DNA from: Branchipolynoe longqiensis
Lineage: Eukaryota > Annelida > Polychaeta > Phyllodocida > Polynoidae
Length of the DNA stretch: 64,000 bases
Assembly (NCBI GenBank): GCA_030323885.1
Contig: CM059188.1
Coordinates: forward strand, 116,287,974 to 116,351,973
Direction of reading: 5' to 3'
A model generated the notes under the pieces. It was given only the letters and a program-made list of their open reading frames with translations. It ran no database searches and was not told the origin of the DNA. A program made the position numbers and the translations under genes. Shown here one piece after another: positions 22,307 through 32,703 of this stretch. Each line of letters opens with the position of its first letter. Position 1 is the first letter of the stretch.

Positions 22307-22957
22307 ATGCCTCAAGGGAAAGGACGTGGACGCAAGGGATCCCGGGCCGCCCCCCGCACCCCGGGGCCCTCTCCAGCACCCGGCCGGGGCGAGTCCCCGG
22401 CCTACGCCCCGGCGTCCCCCGCGGCGCCCTTGGGCCGCACCTCCGGCCCCGAGATCTCGACACTGCTGGAGGCACTCCAGCGCATCCAGCTCGACCAGCA
22501 ACACTCCGCCACCGAGGCGCGCCAGGCGACGGCCGACCTCCACGCCCGGATCGACTCCCTGGAGACCGGGGGCCCCGCCCGGGGATCCCCTCATCTCCCC
22601 CGAGGCGCCAGGCCGCCCCGACGCCTCGGGCGCCTACCGCCACTACAGCCCGGCCCCCGCCGCCGCGTCAGCCGTCCCTCCCCGGGGCCGCGCACCCGGT
22701 GTATGAGAGGTACCGTCACCTCTCCAGTCAACCACCCCCAGCCCCCTCCGGCGCCTCACCCTCACCACTGCCGACAGCCCCCAACTCCCACCGACAACCT
22801 CCCAGCGACCACCGATCGCAGCGCCGCCCAGTCCCAGCCGGGGATCATCACCTCGGGCATCACGCCTCGGACCACATCCCAGCCCAGCCTCAGGAGGAAC
22901 CCTCTGCCGCCGATCCTCACGACACCGCCTTCAACAGCACCGCCGCCCAGACCCTGA
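22307..22957 (+). CDS. Hypothetical Pro/Ser/Arg-rich protein, 216 aa
   Basis: I do not recognise the product. The N-terminus (MPQGKGRGRKGSRAAPRTPG) is basic and proline-rich. Residues about 49-84 (ISTLLEALQRIQLDQQ onward) look helical with coiled-coil potential. The rest is proline-rich and disordered with one more ordered patch (QPGIITSGITPRTTSQPSLR). Both ordered patches lie in this frame, which is why I prefer it. Two other frames are also open here (to 22706, and 22264-23364), as expected in stop-poor GC-rich DNA, so coding status is uncertain. A basic tail plus coiled coil would suit a small gag-like nucleic-acid binder, but that is speculation. Confidence 0.3.
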   Translation: MPQGKGRGRKGSRAAPRTPGPSPAPGRGESPAYAPASPAAPLGRTSGPEISTLLEALQRIQLDQQHSATEARQATADLHARIDSLETGGPARGSPHLPRGARPPRRLGRLPPLQPGPRRRVSRPSPGPRTRCMRGTVTSPVNHPQPPPAPHPHHCRQPPTPTDNLPATTDRSAAQSQPGIITSGITPRTTSQPSLRRNPLPPILTTPPSTAPPPRP

Positions 22958-23359
22958 CCACCACCCCACCCAGCCCCGAGGACTTCGCTGCCCCCCTGCT
23001 CGACCCTCGTCGGACCTCCTCACCGGATCCCGCCAAGGAGCGGGCCTCCCCCTTTTTGGCCGCCCGCTCCCTGTCGACGCAGGCCCCGGACACTCCCCGC
23101 CCCGAGAGGGAGCCTGACCCCCGATGCGGCCCTCCTCTCGGCCGGCCCACCCCACCCCCCTCCGCCTCGGGCGCGCCGCGAGCCCTCTCCGCCTTTTGGT
23201 GGAGGGCTCCTCGGCACCCCCTCACTCCACTGACACTTGATCTCTGTTTCTCTATTTTTACTCCGCTCCTCATGAGATTCCTTATTTTTATCCCATTGTT
23301 CATTATTTACCTCTACTCCTCGTTTACCCTGTATGCCCTGTATGCTTCTCTGAGGCGAA

Positions 23360-23365
23360 AATAAA
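23360..23365 (+). terminator. Poly(A) signal AATAAA
   Basis: AATAAA at the 3' end of the GC-rich unit, followed 10-15 bases on by a T-rich stretch, as in animal cleavage sites. Confidence 0.45.
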
Positions 23366-23400
23366 AACCTTTTATTTCCACCCCCGCCTCCTCTCTTCCT

Positions 23401-24099
23401 TTTCGCGCATCAAGCGAACAGTGTTGCAAACCTGGAGGTACTGAGCATCCGGTTTGCGTTGTGGCTCTGGAATCCGAGTGATGGCAGTCACGACCTTGTT
23501 AGGGGAGGACTGGGGGGGGGGGGGGTTATGTCCCCATAGAAAATCTTTTTTAATTGGCTTTAAAATGGCTTTAAAATGAGGTATTTGAGGGCATTTTCCA
23601 AGTGGTTATATAGGGTGACATTTTAGCATATGAGACTGTCTCAGAAGGTGCTAAGCAATATTGGACAAAACTTTGTCCATTCTAATGATCTGTTTATGCA
23701 TTTGCTCAGGATAAACTAATTTGTTCTTTACATTGTGTTTCATAATCCCAATAGAATACATATTCATTTGAAGCAAATGTCCTTGTGTTTTCAGTGTCAC
23801 CGTTTCTGTGCTGTTTTGTGTAAATCGTTACAAAGGACAAAAAAAAAAAGAGCTATCACCTTTTGAGACAGGCTCATATGCATAACATGATATTTACTTG
23901 TATTTAATTCAAAACTACATACATTCGTACAAAAAGTACTGAAATTCATAGGGATTTTGTACAAAAGTAAAGAAATTCATGGGGATTTTGGGGGTCGATC
24001 CGTGACTCGTGAGGTGACTGATCAATACCTTCAATTTCTGTGACTCAGGTGAATCGTGAATATGTCTCTCACGAGAATTTCGTGAGAATTGGCAACTAC
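23401..24099. other. AT-rich sequence, nothing recognised
   Basis: Contains a G run (23511-23525), an A run (23838-23849) and a short direct repeat (AAATTCATAGGGATTTTGTA against AAATTCATGGGGATTTTGGG, 23941-23990). No ORF or known element was seen. Confidence 0.4.
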
Positions 24100-24620
24100 T
24101 GAGCACGGCTCCCCCCCCCCCCCCCCCCCCCACACCGTGGGTGGCACGTGGCGCCATGTTATTGTACATACATCACGTGACCAGAATTATGCAAGGTGCG
24201 CCCCGCCACCACCACCCCCACCACTCCCACCACCACCCCCACCACTCCCACCACCCCTACTCGTGGCGACAGACAGGCCGAGAATGCATTAAGGCGATTG
24301 GAATGTTCGGTTCGTTGCTAGGAAACATATGCCCTGACGGCCGGATGTGGACATAGGGGGCGCCACCGTGTATGCAAATCGAAGTGGCTGCTGGCCGCGT
24401 CACACCCCGGGTCAACACGGGCCCGGCACATGCGCAACAGAAACTGATTGGCTGAGCTAGGACGCCGTAATGTGTGGGGGTGGGAGGGGGGAGGGAGGGG
24501 GTGGAAGGGTGCTGTAATGGTGCTGTAATGGCTGGTGGGGGTTGGGGTTAGGGGGAGGGGGAGCGGGGAGGAGGGAGAGGGGGTTGTGTACCAACCACTG
24601 CGCGCTCTCTAGACACTGCT
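24100..24620. repeat. Low-complexity C-rich and G-rich tracts
   Basis: A poly-C run (24112-24130) and a CCACCCCCACCACTCCCACC repeat (24205-24255) lie at one end, and GGGGGAGGGGG-type tracts (24476-24590) at the other. Between them is a CpG-rich part with GCACATGCGCAACA and GATTGGCTGAG, which could be promoter elements. Confidence 0.6.
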
Positions 24621-24844
24621 TCTGCTAAAATGCTCCTAATCCTATTGTTAAAGCTGCATAATTCGATGGAGAATTACATTTTCTTGACTTGGAGGGGGGG
24701 GGGGGGTCGTGACCTATCGGTCACTGGCTGCAGAGCTGCAGCATTGCAAAACGTCACCGTTGAAACTTTTCTTTTTTTCTTGAAGATTTATACTGCCTAT
24801 CATGGATAAGTCTGAATAGACTTGTTTTCACCATTAGACAGTTT

Positions 24845-25088
24845 GTCGATAGAAAGCCTGAGCCTACAATGTTACCGACCCAAGGGATTTTTAGCCTCCC
24901 ATACCATTACCACATAGACATGGTATGAGAGCAACTGGCCTTTGATGACGCTGTAAGTTATACACAGCGGTGGAAATCCAAATTGGCAGAGCTGGGGGCT
25001 CGGGGAAACGAACCACCGACCTTCAGATTAGGAGTCTGACCTAGAAAAAAGTCAGACACTCTAACCATTCTGTCACAGAGAACACCAA
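24845..25088 (-). mobile_element. tRNA-Arg(CCT)-like SINE, a second SINE family
   Basis: Read on the minus strand, GAATGGTTAGAGTGTC is an A box and GGTCGGTGGTTCGTTTCC a B box. Between them TCAGA-CTCCTAA-TCTGA forms a good anticodon stem-loop with U33 and anticodon CCT (arginine). A short insertion with a T run precedes it, so the head is not a working tRNA. The body ends near ATTGTAGGCTCAGGC. It shares no body sequence with family S or the conserved-core SINE. Confidence 0.7.
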
Positions 25089-25170
25089 ACTATCCGTGTT
25101 GGGGAATGTTTTGTTGTTGTTTTTCCACCATTCTCTTCTTCTGTGGTGGCAGGACGGGCTCTTTATACCC

Positions 25171-25851
25171 CTGTCACACTACGACGTAACAAGCCAACGT
25201 GAGCCTAACGTGGTCATTTTTCGTCATGATGTTGGGTTACGTCATGATGACGTCAAAATGACGTTAGAATGACGTCGAGCTACGTCACATTACGTCGTGT
25301 TACGTCGAGTTACGTCAAGGTTTTGGACATGTTCAAAACTTTCGACGTACGTCGAACGTAAGGGTTTACGTTCGCCCTACGTTCTGTTCACGTTCAGTGA
25401 ACGTCAATGACGTTAAACGGACGTTATTTCAACGCTGCTCACTACGTTCCACTACGTTCCACTACGTTCCACTACGTTGACCGACATTAAACCAAGTGCA
25501 AAAGCCTACGAGGCTTAATGGGAACGTCAGGAGAACGTCAGGAGAACGTCAGGATAACGTCAGGAGAACGTCAGGAGAACGTGCATTCAACGTACGTTCA
25601 ACGTCTCATGACATAGCTAACGTCATGTAACGTTCTTATGGCGATGGAATAACGTTCATAACGTTCCGTGAGCGTAGTGACGTTGTCCTCTCTCGGTCAT
25701 TGACGGTATCACTACGCTTTACCAACGTTACGTTCTCGTCCACTACGCTGCATCCACGTTCAACTTGTGCCCAAATTTGCATACTACGCCGAGAAGTTCA
25801 ACGTTCTTCACGTTCTCCCTACGTTGACGTCGTTACGTCGTAGTGTGACAG
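25171..25851. mobile_element. ACGT-saturated inverted-repeat element, copy A1
   Basis: The left end CTGTCACACTACGACGTAAC is a perfect 20-bp inverted match to the right end (25832-25851). The interior is filled with the self-complementary tetramer ACGT: I count 46 by hand in 681 bp, where about 3 would be expected by chance. Many are in short runs (ACTACGTTCC four times; GGAGAACGTCA five times). A perfect CRE (TGACGTCA) lies near 25249. There is no ORF of note. A diverged copy is at 61718-62355. Confidence 0.9.
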
Positions 25852-26138
25852 CCCCTGAGGCATCGGGTGCGCTTGTAGATAGAAGTGCGACGGTGACCCG
25901 GCGGTGGCAACACGTTCTTGGGGCCCGTTGACCTGTACCTCTGGCACTGGTGATCGAAGCGAAACATTTTCAAAACCGAAGCATTTATGTAGATTTGATC
26001 CTACGTATATCAGTGGTGTTCATGTGTATACCAACTATCGAAAACTAGTGTATCGGTATTGAAGGAAGACTTTCTTCTGAGAAATAAAAATATTGACCAA
26101 ACCAAAGCACACACAAACTTTATTCAGAGTAATAACAA

Positions 26139-26651
26139 TATACACGACAACCCCATTAAACCAAGCTCGGTTAAACCAAATGATCGGTTAATCCAAACTT
26201 TTTTCGGCGGCCCGGCAAAATACTACCATTTATCATCTAAAAAAGTTGGTTAAACCATAGTCGGTTAATCCAAAGTATCGGTTAATCAAAACAAAATTGT
26301 CTGCCCCAGGCCACTTCCAGTATGGCTAAACCAAATTTTCATATGGTTTTAAGGTCATCTGAGACTTTTTTTTATGATAAATGGTAGTATTTTGCCAGGT
26401 CGCCGAAAAAAAGTTTGGATTAGCCGATCGTTTGATTTAACCGAGGATGGTTTAATGGGGTTAAACTGTATATACATAAAAAATCAATAATCATAGTGTC
26501 CACATACATTGTACATTGATAATGCACCCCCGTTTTTGCCAAAGCCAAGTCAAAGCCAAGTCAAAGTCAAAGCTTGGTTAAACCAATGATCGGTTAATCC
26601 AAACAAATTTCTAGGTTCCCTTCAAGATTGGTTTAATGGGGTTATACTGTA
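26139..26651. mobile_element. Composite pogo/Tigger-like MITE (family T), reversed
   Basis: Two parts lie side by side. The inner part, 26145-26470, has AACCCCATTAAACCAAGC at its left and GGTTTAATGGGGTTAAACTG at its right. The outer arm, 26478-26649, ends GGTTTAATGGGGTTATACTG followed by TA. The phrases CGGTTAATCC and TTTGGATTAACCGATCG recur throughout. TA target sites and the CAGTATAACC terminus fit pogo/Tigger non-autonomous elements. The same composite occurs in the other orientation at 63022. Confidence 0.8.
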
Positions 26652-26669
26652 TACCTAAATAAAATACGC

Positions 26670-26905
26670 AAATTGCCCATCTAAGGACATATCAAGACTT
26701 GTCACAAGTCTGCATTCATTGAGACGTCGGCATCATGACTTGATATCTCACTCAGTCACATTATCCTGACACTGAGCTAGAAAAAGTAGTGACACGTATA
26801 TTCAATTTTCCAAGTCTTTGGTTTGATTCGGCCAGTGGTTGAACCCACGACCGTCTGCATGGAAGCAAGCGCCCTAACTTTCTATGCCATCCAGTCCTGT
26901 TCGAT
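26670..26905 (-). mobile_element. SINE family S, diverged minus-strand fragment
   Basis: ACTCAGTCACATTATCCTGA, TCTTTGGTTTGATTCGGCCA and a reversed B box (GGTTGAACCCACGACC) identify the family. The middle of the body is deleted. Confidence 0.75.
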
Positions 26906-27019
26906 GAAGTAAGATACTTGAAAGAAATAACTACTTCCTCTCGAATTTATAATTTGTGCAAAAAAAGGTGGAATAACAAATGAAAGTGAGTTAAAAAAAA
27001 CAAAAAAACAGGGCCACGT

Positions 27020-27340
27020 TCGGGGTATGAATAGTCTGATGGTTTTGAATTTCTGTATTTTTTCTGAGATAGATATATTAGATCGATCACTAGTATCTAC
27101 TTTACATTAGTTCAAAGTTTATTTTATTTTAAATGGTAAACTTTTTAGATATTTTGAGTGCAAACATGGAAAATTAGTTTTGTCAAGCTTGCCAAAACAT
27201 TGACCCCATAGACTTCTGCAGTAACAGGTTCTGTTAAATTGACTCAGCATTGCCTTCTTCGCAGAAACAAATGCTTAATAAGTGCATCAGTATCTAAGGT
27301 AGATATGTCAAATAAAACCTAGATAATTGGTTTGGTTTTG
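27020..27340 (-). mobile_element. piggyBac-like MITE family M, old copy
   Basis: Starts GAATAGTCTGATGGTTTTGA, the reversed right end of the family, and runs through reversed core wording (GCCAAAACATTGACCCCATA, GACTTCTGCAGTAAC). TTAA flanks and one terminus are lost. Confidence 0.7.
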
Positions 27341-28365
27341 CACACCGCCGAGCACCCCCACACTGCCCCTACTCTCAGTCATCGGGCGATGGTTGCCGGC
27401 GTTCCCCGGGTCACATGACCTTCTCCTCTAGGTACTGGCAGTAACACTGGAAGATAGTATGAAAATCATGAAAGATTGCTAGTTATTAAACACTCCTATT
27501 TTGGGGGTGGGGGATATTTTATTCATCTGAATACATATTTTGTCAGCGCCGGGGCACTGGTCTTCCAGCCGTTGGAGTGATCGCATTTGATCTGTACATA
27601 GTGGAAGTGGAATGTGTTGCATTGTGTGCAACACAACCCATTCTGAACATGAAAAGAAAGTTGGGGAGCAGCCTATGCTGCATAGTGTACAGCATAGGTA
27701 CTCAACATAGTGCAAGGTATATGCATCAAAATAGAGTGTGCAGTAATGTACACTAGTGGTTAAATCATATGCTGTGTTTGTATATCAGTTAGATTTGATT
27801 TTAATAACGGTTAGTCTTTTAATAGTGCCATGTTGTGCATGTATAGTGGTTTATATTGTGTGCATTGCTGGTTGAAGATGTAGTTATTCAGTGGTGGTAA
27901 TGGATCTCGACTAGTCGTACTGGGTCTAGAGTCTTTGAGTTATAATAGTTGTTTGGGTGTATGTTTAAATTTAAAATACCCAGAAAGTATTGTGAATGCA
28001 CTAAAGCTTTACTCTTTATTTTGAAACCAAAATTACTTGGGTTATATGTTAAGACAGCAAACCGAAAGGCACTTTATTACAGGCACTTTAGCTAATTAAT
28101 GCATTGCTTTGCATCACATTAATCAGAAGAAGTACCAAAGCATCCGGCTTTGTTTCGCTCAGCGCTGAATTGCTGTTGGTTACACAAGCTATCAATAGAT
28201 CCTATCAGAAAGACCACTAAATGAGCTTTGAATTGGTATATAATATACATGCACATATATTTAAAACAAAGTTAAATTATGCCAAACTAAAAGCACACCT
28301 TTATGTTTCATTCAGCGTTTAAACTAAATTTTGTTCAAGTAAATAACAAAATGTTAAAATGTGAA
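27341..28365. other. AT-rich sequence, no gene recognised
   Basis: Includes a short segment (GGGGCACTGGTCTTCCAGCC, 27551) similar to 62937 (AGGTGCTGGTCTTCCAGCC), perhaps a shared old repeat. No ORF shows family features. Confidence 0.4.
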
Positions 28366-28367
28366 TA

Positions 28368-28933
28368 CTGTATAACCCCGTTAAACCAAACTTCATGTGA
28401 CCCTACAAATTTGTTTGGATTAACCGATCATTGGTTTAACCGAGGTTTGGCTTCGACTTTGACGCCCCCCCTCCACACACACACTACTGTCCACACACAC
28501 ACACACTTTCCCCGTCCTGCTCACCCCCCTACTCCCCCCTCCCCCCCCCCCCCCACACACACTACTGCCCCCACCCACTCACTCCCCTTGTCCACTAGCC
28601 ACCCTACTCCCCCCTCACCCATCACCCTCACCACCCCACCCCCCACACACACACACTATTGCTAACACTTATCCAAACAAGCAGGGTGTAAGAGTCTGTG
28701 GGGTCTCAGATGACCAGATGACCTTATAACCACATGAAAGTTTGGTTTAACCGTACCGGAAGTGGCCTGGGACCGACAATTTTGTTTGGATTAACCGATA
28801 TTTTGGATTAACCGACTTTGGTTTAACCAACATTTTTATATGATAAATTGGAGTATTTTGCCGGACCGCGGAAAAAAGTTTGGATTAACCGATCATTTGG
28901 TTTAACCGAGCTTGGTTTAAGAGGGTTATACTG
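28368..28933 (+). mobile_element. pogo/Tigger-like MITE, family T, C-rich centre
   Basis: TA target copies at 28366-28367 and 28934-28935 flank the ends CTGTATAACCCCGTTAAACC and GGTTTAAGAGGGTTATACTG. Arms carry TTTGGATTAACCGATCATTG. The centre (about 28463-28665) is a low-complexity C/A-rich tract on this strand. In the sister copy at 43407 the same place holds a G-rich tract. No transposase is encoded. Confidence 0.88.
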
Positions 28934-29054
28934 TATCTTGAAACGTAAACACGATAGACCCTTTCTGTTCGTTGTGTCATTCTGCATTTAACTAGCATTG
29001 TGTGATTAACCTTAATTAACTGCCCAGTTTAAAGATCTAAAATAATGTCTGCCA

Positions 29055-29554
29055 GTGTCGCAGTTTGAGCGCCCTGCCAGTTTCAGCTGACTGCATACGC
29101 TCAAAGTCAAGGCATTGTCAATGGTCATGAGCAATCTTCATACAGAAAATACAGAAGAAGTGAAATATCTTTAAAACTACACCACCTATTAACAAATCGC
29201 TTAGTACACATATAGAAAACATCTTTACCAAAAAGATTATATTAAATTTATAAGGTTTGGGTTCTTGATTTCTATTTATTTTGAATAAAACTAATGTTTT
29301 GCACTGCGTGTACTGTCAAACTCAAGGCATTGTCAATGGTCGTGAGCAATCTTCATACAGAAAATACAGGAAAAGTGAAATATCTCTAAAAGCACACCAC
29401 CTAGAAACAAATCGCTTGGTACACATATAGAAAACATCTTTACCAAAAACATTATATTAAATTCATTAGGTTAGTGATGATGCTGTTAGATTTTGACGCA
29501 TGCGCATGAAACTGACAGTCAGCTGAAACTGGCAGGGCGCTCAAACTGCAACAC
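29055..29554. mobile_element. 500-bp element with ~37-bp inverted repeats and an internal direct repeat
   Basis: The left end starts GTGTCGCAGTTTGAGCGCCC and continues TGCCAGTTTCAGCTGACTG; the right end is its inverted match with one mismatch (C/T). Inside, about 150 bp starting AAGGCATTGTCAATGGTC is repeated at 29109 and 29324, an offset of 215 bp. No ORF. The flanks show no clear target duplication, so I cannot name a superfamily. Confidence 0.85.
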
Positions 29555-29640
29555 CGGTACCTACTCCTACCCCTGGCGCCCCCTGACGGCGTATCCAGGA
29601 GGCGTAGTCACCGCAAGTCCGACACGCCCCCACACTACAC

Positions 29641-29725
29641 GGAGGGATGGTTGATGGGGGTTTGTGGCGGTGGGGGTGGGGTGGGGGTGGGGGTGAGGTG
29701 GGGGTGGGGTGGGGTGGGGGAAGTC
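29641..29725 (+). repeat. G-rich low-complexity tract (GGTGGGGGT)n
   Basis: Runs of GGGGTGGGGT type with four or more close G-runs, a quadruplex candidate. An ORF on the other strand (Pro/His-rich) follows from composition. Confidence 0.8.
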
Positions 29726-29784
29726 GTGATTTGCTTCGGTTTGTGTTTTTTGGTCTGTGAGAGTTGCTTTGGGTCGTTTGTTTG

Positions 29785-29912
29785 CTTGTTGTTTTAAGTC
29801 CTAGCAACATCATAGGTCATCAGTTTTGTAAGTCATTGGTTTGACTCAGCTGGGATTCGAACTCCCAACCTTCCATACGGGAAGCCGCTTTACTGATTCG
29901 GCTACCGGGAAG
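29785..29912 (-). mobile_element. SINE family S, internally deleted
   Basis: The reversed tail (TTGTTTTAAGTCCTAGCAAC) joins directly to the reversed head (GTAAGTCATTGGTTTGACTC ... GATTCGGCTACCGG). About 200 bp of body is missing. Confidence 0.8.
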
Positions 29913-30496
29913 TAAAGCCCATGGCTCGAATCAGTGGTTGTGTAGGCAGGCTATAGTGAAATCAATACAGGCAAAAAGAGAAAGGAAGAGTATAAAGAGT
30001 GAAAGAAGAGAGAGAGCCAAGCCCTCAGGTTTATTATTTATATGGTACATGGATCCAGTATGGTATATCACCTCACCACATTCTCCCAATGAGAATCAAG
30101 CATTTCCAGCTCTACCAATGAGAAACAAGCATTTCCGGTCCCCATGGTTACAGTGATCTGCCCACCACCACCAAGCTGTGTGGCTCCCCTGGCCACCACC
30201 TGCCTTGAGCTGAGTGTGTGGTGATCCATGACTAGCAGAGCGGGGAGGGGGTAGTGGGTAGAGCTCTAAGTGCCCCTTACACACTACCTTACTAGCACCA
30301 CAATGTCTATTTACCAATAAATCAAGTACCACCAGCAACTACATAAACACATCTATGCGCCTGGCCATGTATACCTGTTTCACAAATAGAACATTTGCAT
30401 TCCCCCACCAATGCATCATTATCGGAATATTTTACAACAATATGCAACTTTAAGGTTTGCCGTCATATTACACCAGTCTTTTAGAAGTTACAATTC
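29913..30496. other. Unassigned, with a small direct repeat
   Basis: AATGAGAA(T/A)CAAGCATTTCC occurs twice about 29 bp apart (30088 and 30117). A purine-rich stretch with AGTATAAAGAG precedes it. No gene recognised. Confidence 0.4.
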
Positions 30497-31554
30497 TTAA
30501 AGTTGCCTAGTCCAATGGCAGTTTCTGTCTGAGATTAACATCTTAAATTGTTTGGTATAATCTACCTTAATTTAGTTTGAAGGAACTTTTATTTTAAATG
30601 GCAAACTTTTATTTTAAATGGCTAACTTTGAGATATTTGAAGTGCAAGCATGCAAAATTAAATTTGGCATAATGCCAAAACTCTCTTATATAGTAACAGG
30701 TTTCTATTAAATTACCTCAGGATGACCTTCTATGTCGGACCAGACGGGATGGCCGAATGAGTTGAACGTCCGTCTCCTGTTTTGGGAGATCGGGGATCCG
30801 AACCCATGGATTTGTGGGTTCGAACCCTGGTCGAGTCAAACCACTGAATTAAAAATTGCTACTTGTCGCTTTCTAGCCTGGCGCTCGCCATTATTAAGAT
30901 AGGGGAAGGACTGGTTGGCTCGGTGTCAGGATAATGTGACTGAGTGGGATATCAGGTCATGGTGATGGTGACCTGGTCTCCCAGTGGGGCAGCACTATAA
31001 AGTCGCCAGGAGTGCATGCTGTCACAAGTCGGTACCCGTCCTGATATGACCTTGGATGTTGCTAGGACGTAAAGCAACAACAACAAAACAAACAAAATAC
31101 TTCTATGTGGCAACAAAATCCTTATTAAGCAAGCCAGTGTGCTAATTATTTGACCGCAGTGAGTATGAAACTGAAGTGGGTTACATACTCATCAGACAAA
31201 AGGATATATGTGTGGTATCGAGAGTTTCAGACTGTTAACACTTACAAGCCATGAACAAGAAGCAAGAAACCATAAATTATTACTAAAACTAAATTAAAAA
31301 TTGGATTAGTACTGACTGCCCAGTTGTGAAAACAAGTGTTAACACACTTATCCGTTTTGAGCAGGGTAAATACATTCATTAAAAAAAGAAACCCACTCAC
31401 ACAAATGTTCTAAGTGCAGCTAGATAATCAGACAGTTGGCTGCCATCAAAACATGGAGATATAGAATCAAATCTAAGTTAGATATGTAGAATCAAATCTA
31501 GATGAGTACTTTGGTTTTGACAATTTGATGCTTCATCGGACTATGTAGCTTTAA
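30497..31554 (-). mobile_element. piggyBac-like MITE family M carrying later inserts
   Basis: TTAA (30497-30500) and AGTTGCCTAGTCCAATG mark one end; CATCGGACTATGTAGCT and TTAA (31551-31554) mark the other. The core is split by a SINE at 30736-31099. A segment near 31220-31385 matches the region beyond the endonuclease of the LINE (43190-43400), so a LINE-derived piece lies in the same element. Confidence 0.8.
30736..31099 (+). mobile_element. SINE family S with a 9-bp target duplication
   Basis: Head CAGACGGGATGGCCGAATGA, body, and a tail ending CAACAACAACAAAACAAACA. CTTCTATGT stands on both sides (30727-30735 and 31100-31108). The host is a family M MITE, so the SINE is younger than that MITE copy. 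Confidence 0.92.
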
Positions 31555-31589
31555 GTGGATTAGGGACAAGGAGAGCTAGCACTACTGAA

Positions 31590-32350
31590 GACCTCCGGAC
31601 CACCCCGGCCCGAGTCTCCAAGTTGAGACTGGCTGTCACTTGCTATGTGGACCGCACTTCATCCACACCTCTCTCTATCTCCTCTCTGCTGGCCATGCTC
31701 CTCCTTGATATTGTCTGAAAAGAGTTCCAGGAGGGGGAGCCCGCCAGCATTTCACTTGCTACTCTTACTCTGTCCGTGTCTTTGGCTCGCCGGCTGGTCA
31801 CAATAGAGCAAATAGACACGGTCCTTTGACTCAACTCTCCTCATTTCTCTTTCCTATACTCTACCCTTTTTTCTTTTTTCTCCCAGGCTTACTTCTCCCC
31901 CTGATCAATGGAGTTGTTTGCTTGGGTGGGGCCCTTTACCTTATCGTTTCTCTCGCTTTCTTCTTGTTGCTGGAACCGCTGGACCCACATTTCCCGTCCC
32001 TTCCTCCTAAACCCTTGCTGCTGTCGACTGGATACAAGTGCTGTGCTACTGCTGGACCAGAGTGATTCAGGGCCTCCCCAATGATTCATCGTTTAATTGT
32101 TGTAAAGACACCCCCAGCTTCTACAACCGTCCCACCAGAAGATTAATCTTCAACCAAAGCTTGGACCGATTTATCGCTGCCTATCTATATTGCTGCAGTT
32201 CTGCAGCTGGTAACCATCGTAAGGTTACAGAACCCCCAGAAGTCAAGAGACTGGCTGTTTGTGTTATCCTGGACAATGACCCAGTTGTCCGAGTCGGTAG
32301 AAAATGCATGCTCCGCCCCTGGACTCGCCGACCCCTATACGGATGGGGAG
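31590..32350 (+). repeat. Dispersed repeat X, copy 1
   Basis: From about 31640 to 32245 it matches 48430-49035 at high identity (ATTGTCTGAAAAGAGTTCCA; TTTGGCTCGCCGGCTGGTCA; CTTCTCCCCCTGATCAA). An in-frame stretch reads ATLTLSVSLARRLVTIEQID before a stop, and 32038-32350 is open to the next SINE, but no protein family is recognisable. Copy 3 at 32704 shares its first and last parts. It is probably a transposable element of unknown class. Confidence 0.7.
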
Positions 32351-32703
32351 CCCAGACGGGATGGTCGAATGAGTTGAGCGTCCGTCTCCCGTTTTGGTAG
32401 ATCGTGGGAATCGCACCCACTTGTAAAAAACCTGGTCGAGTCAAACCAATGACTTAAAAATGTATACGTCTCGCTTCCTAGTCAGGTGCTCGGCATTATT
32501 AGGATAGGACAAGGACTGGTTAGCTTCAGTGTCAGGATAATATAACCGAGTGGGCTATCAGGTCATGGTGTTGGCGGACTGATGTCCCAGTGCAGCGGCA
32601 CTGTCAAGTCATCATGAGTGCACACTGTCACAAGTCGGTACCCGTCCTGATATGACCTTAGATGTTGCCAGGACATAAAAACTCCAACAACCAACCAACC
32701 AAC
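32351..32703 (+). mobile_element. SINE family S, full length, inside repeat X
   Basis: Head CAGACGGGATGGTCGAATGA, then GGTCGAGTCAAACCAATGAC, body and tail ACAACCAACCAACCAACC. It follows repeat X copy 1 directly and is followed by X-like sequence. Confidence 0.9.

Larger units (their letters stand above)
21960..23400 (+). other. GC-rich transcription-unit-like element, family unknown
   Basis: A sharply bounded GC-rich block holds in order a TATAAGG motif (22191), an ATG-initiated ORF (22307-22957), a C-rich stretch, a T-rich 3' part and AATAAA (23360) followed by CTTTTATTTCC. The intronless, compact layout suggests a retroposed gene or the gag-like end of a retroelement. I saw no reverse transcriptase, recombinase or long terminal repeats. 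Confidence 0.45.

Noticed and set aside
28463..28665. CACACACTACTG tract as the origin of the 11-bp satellite
   Set aside because: The resemblance is only CACACTAC-like wording in C/A-rich DNA; no 11-bp period is present there.
31643..32400. Host gene within repeat X
   Set aside because: The sequence recurs at 48.4 kb and partly at 32.7 kb, so it is a dispersed repeat; no conserved domain seen.
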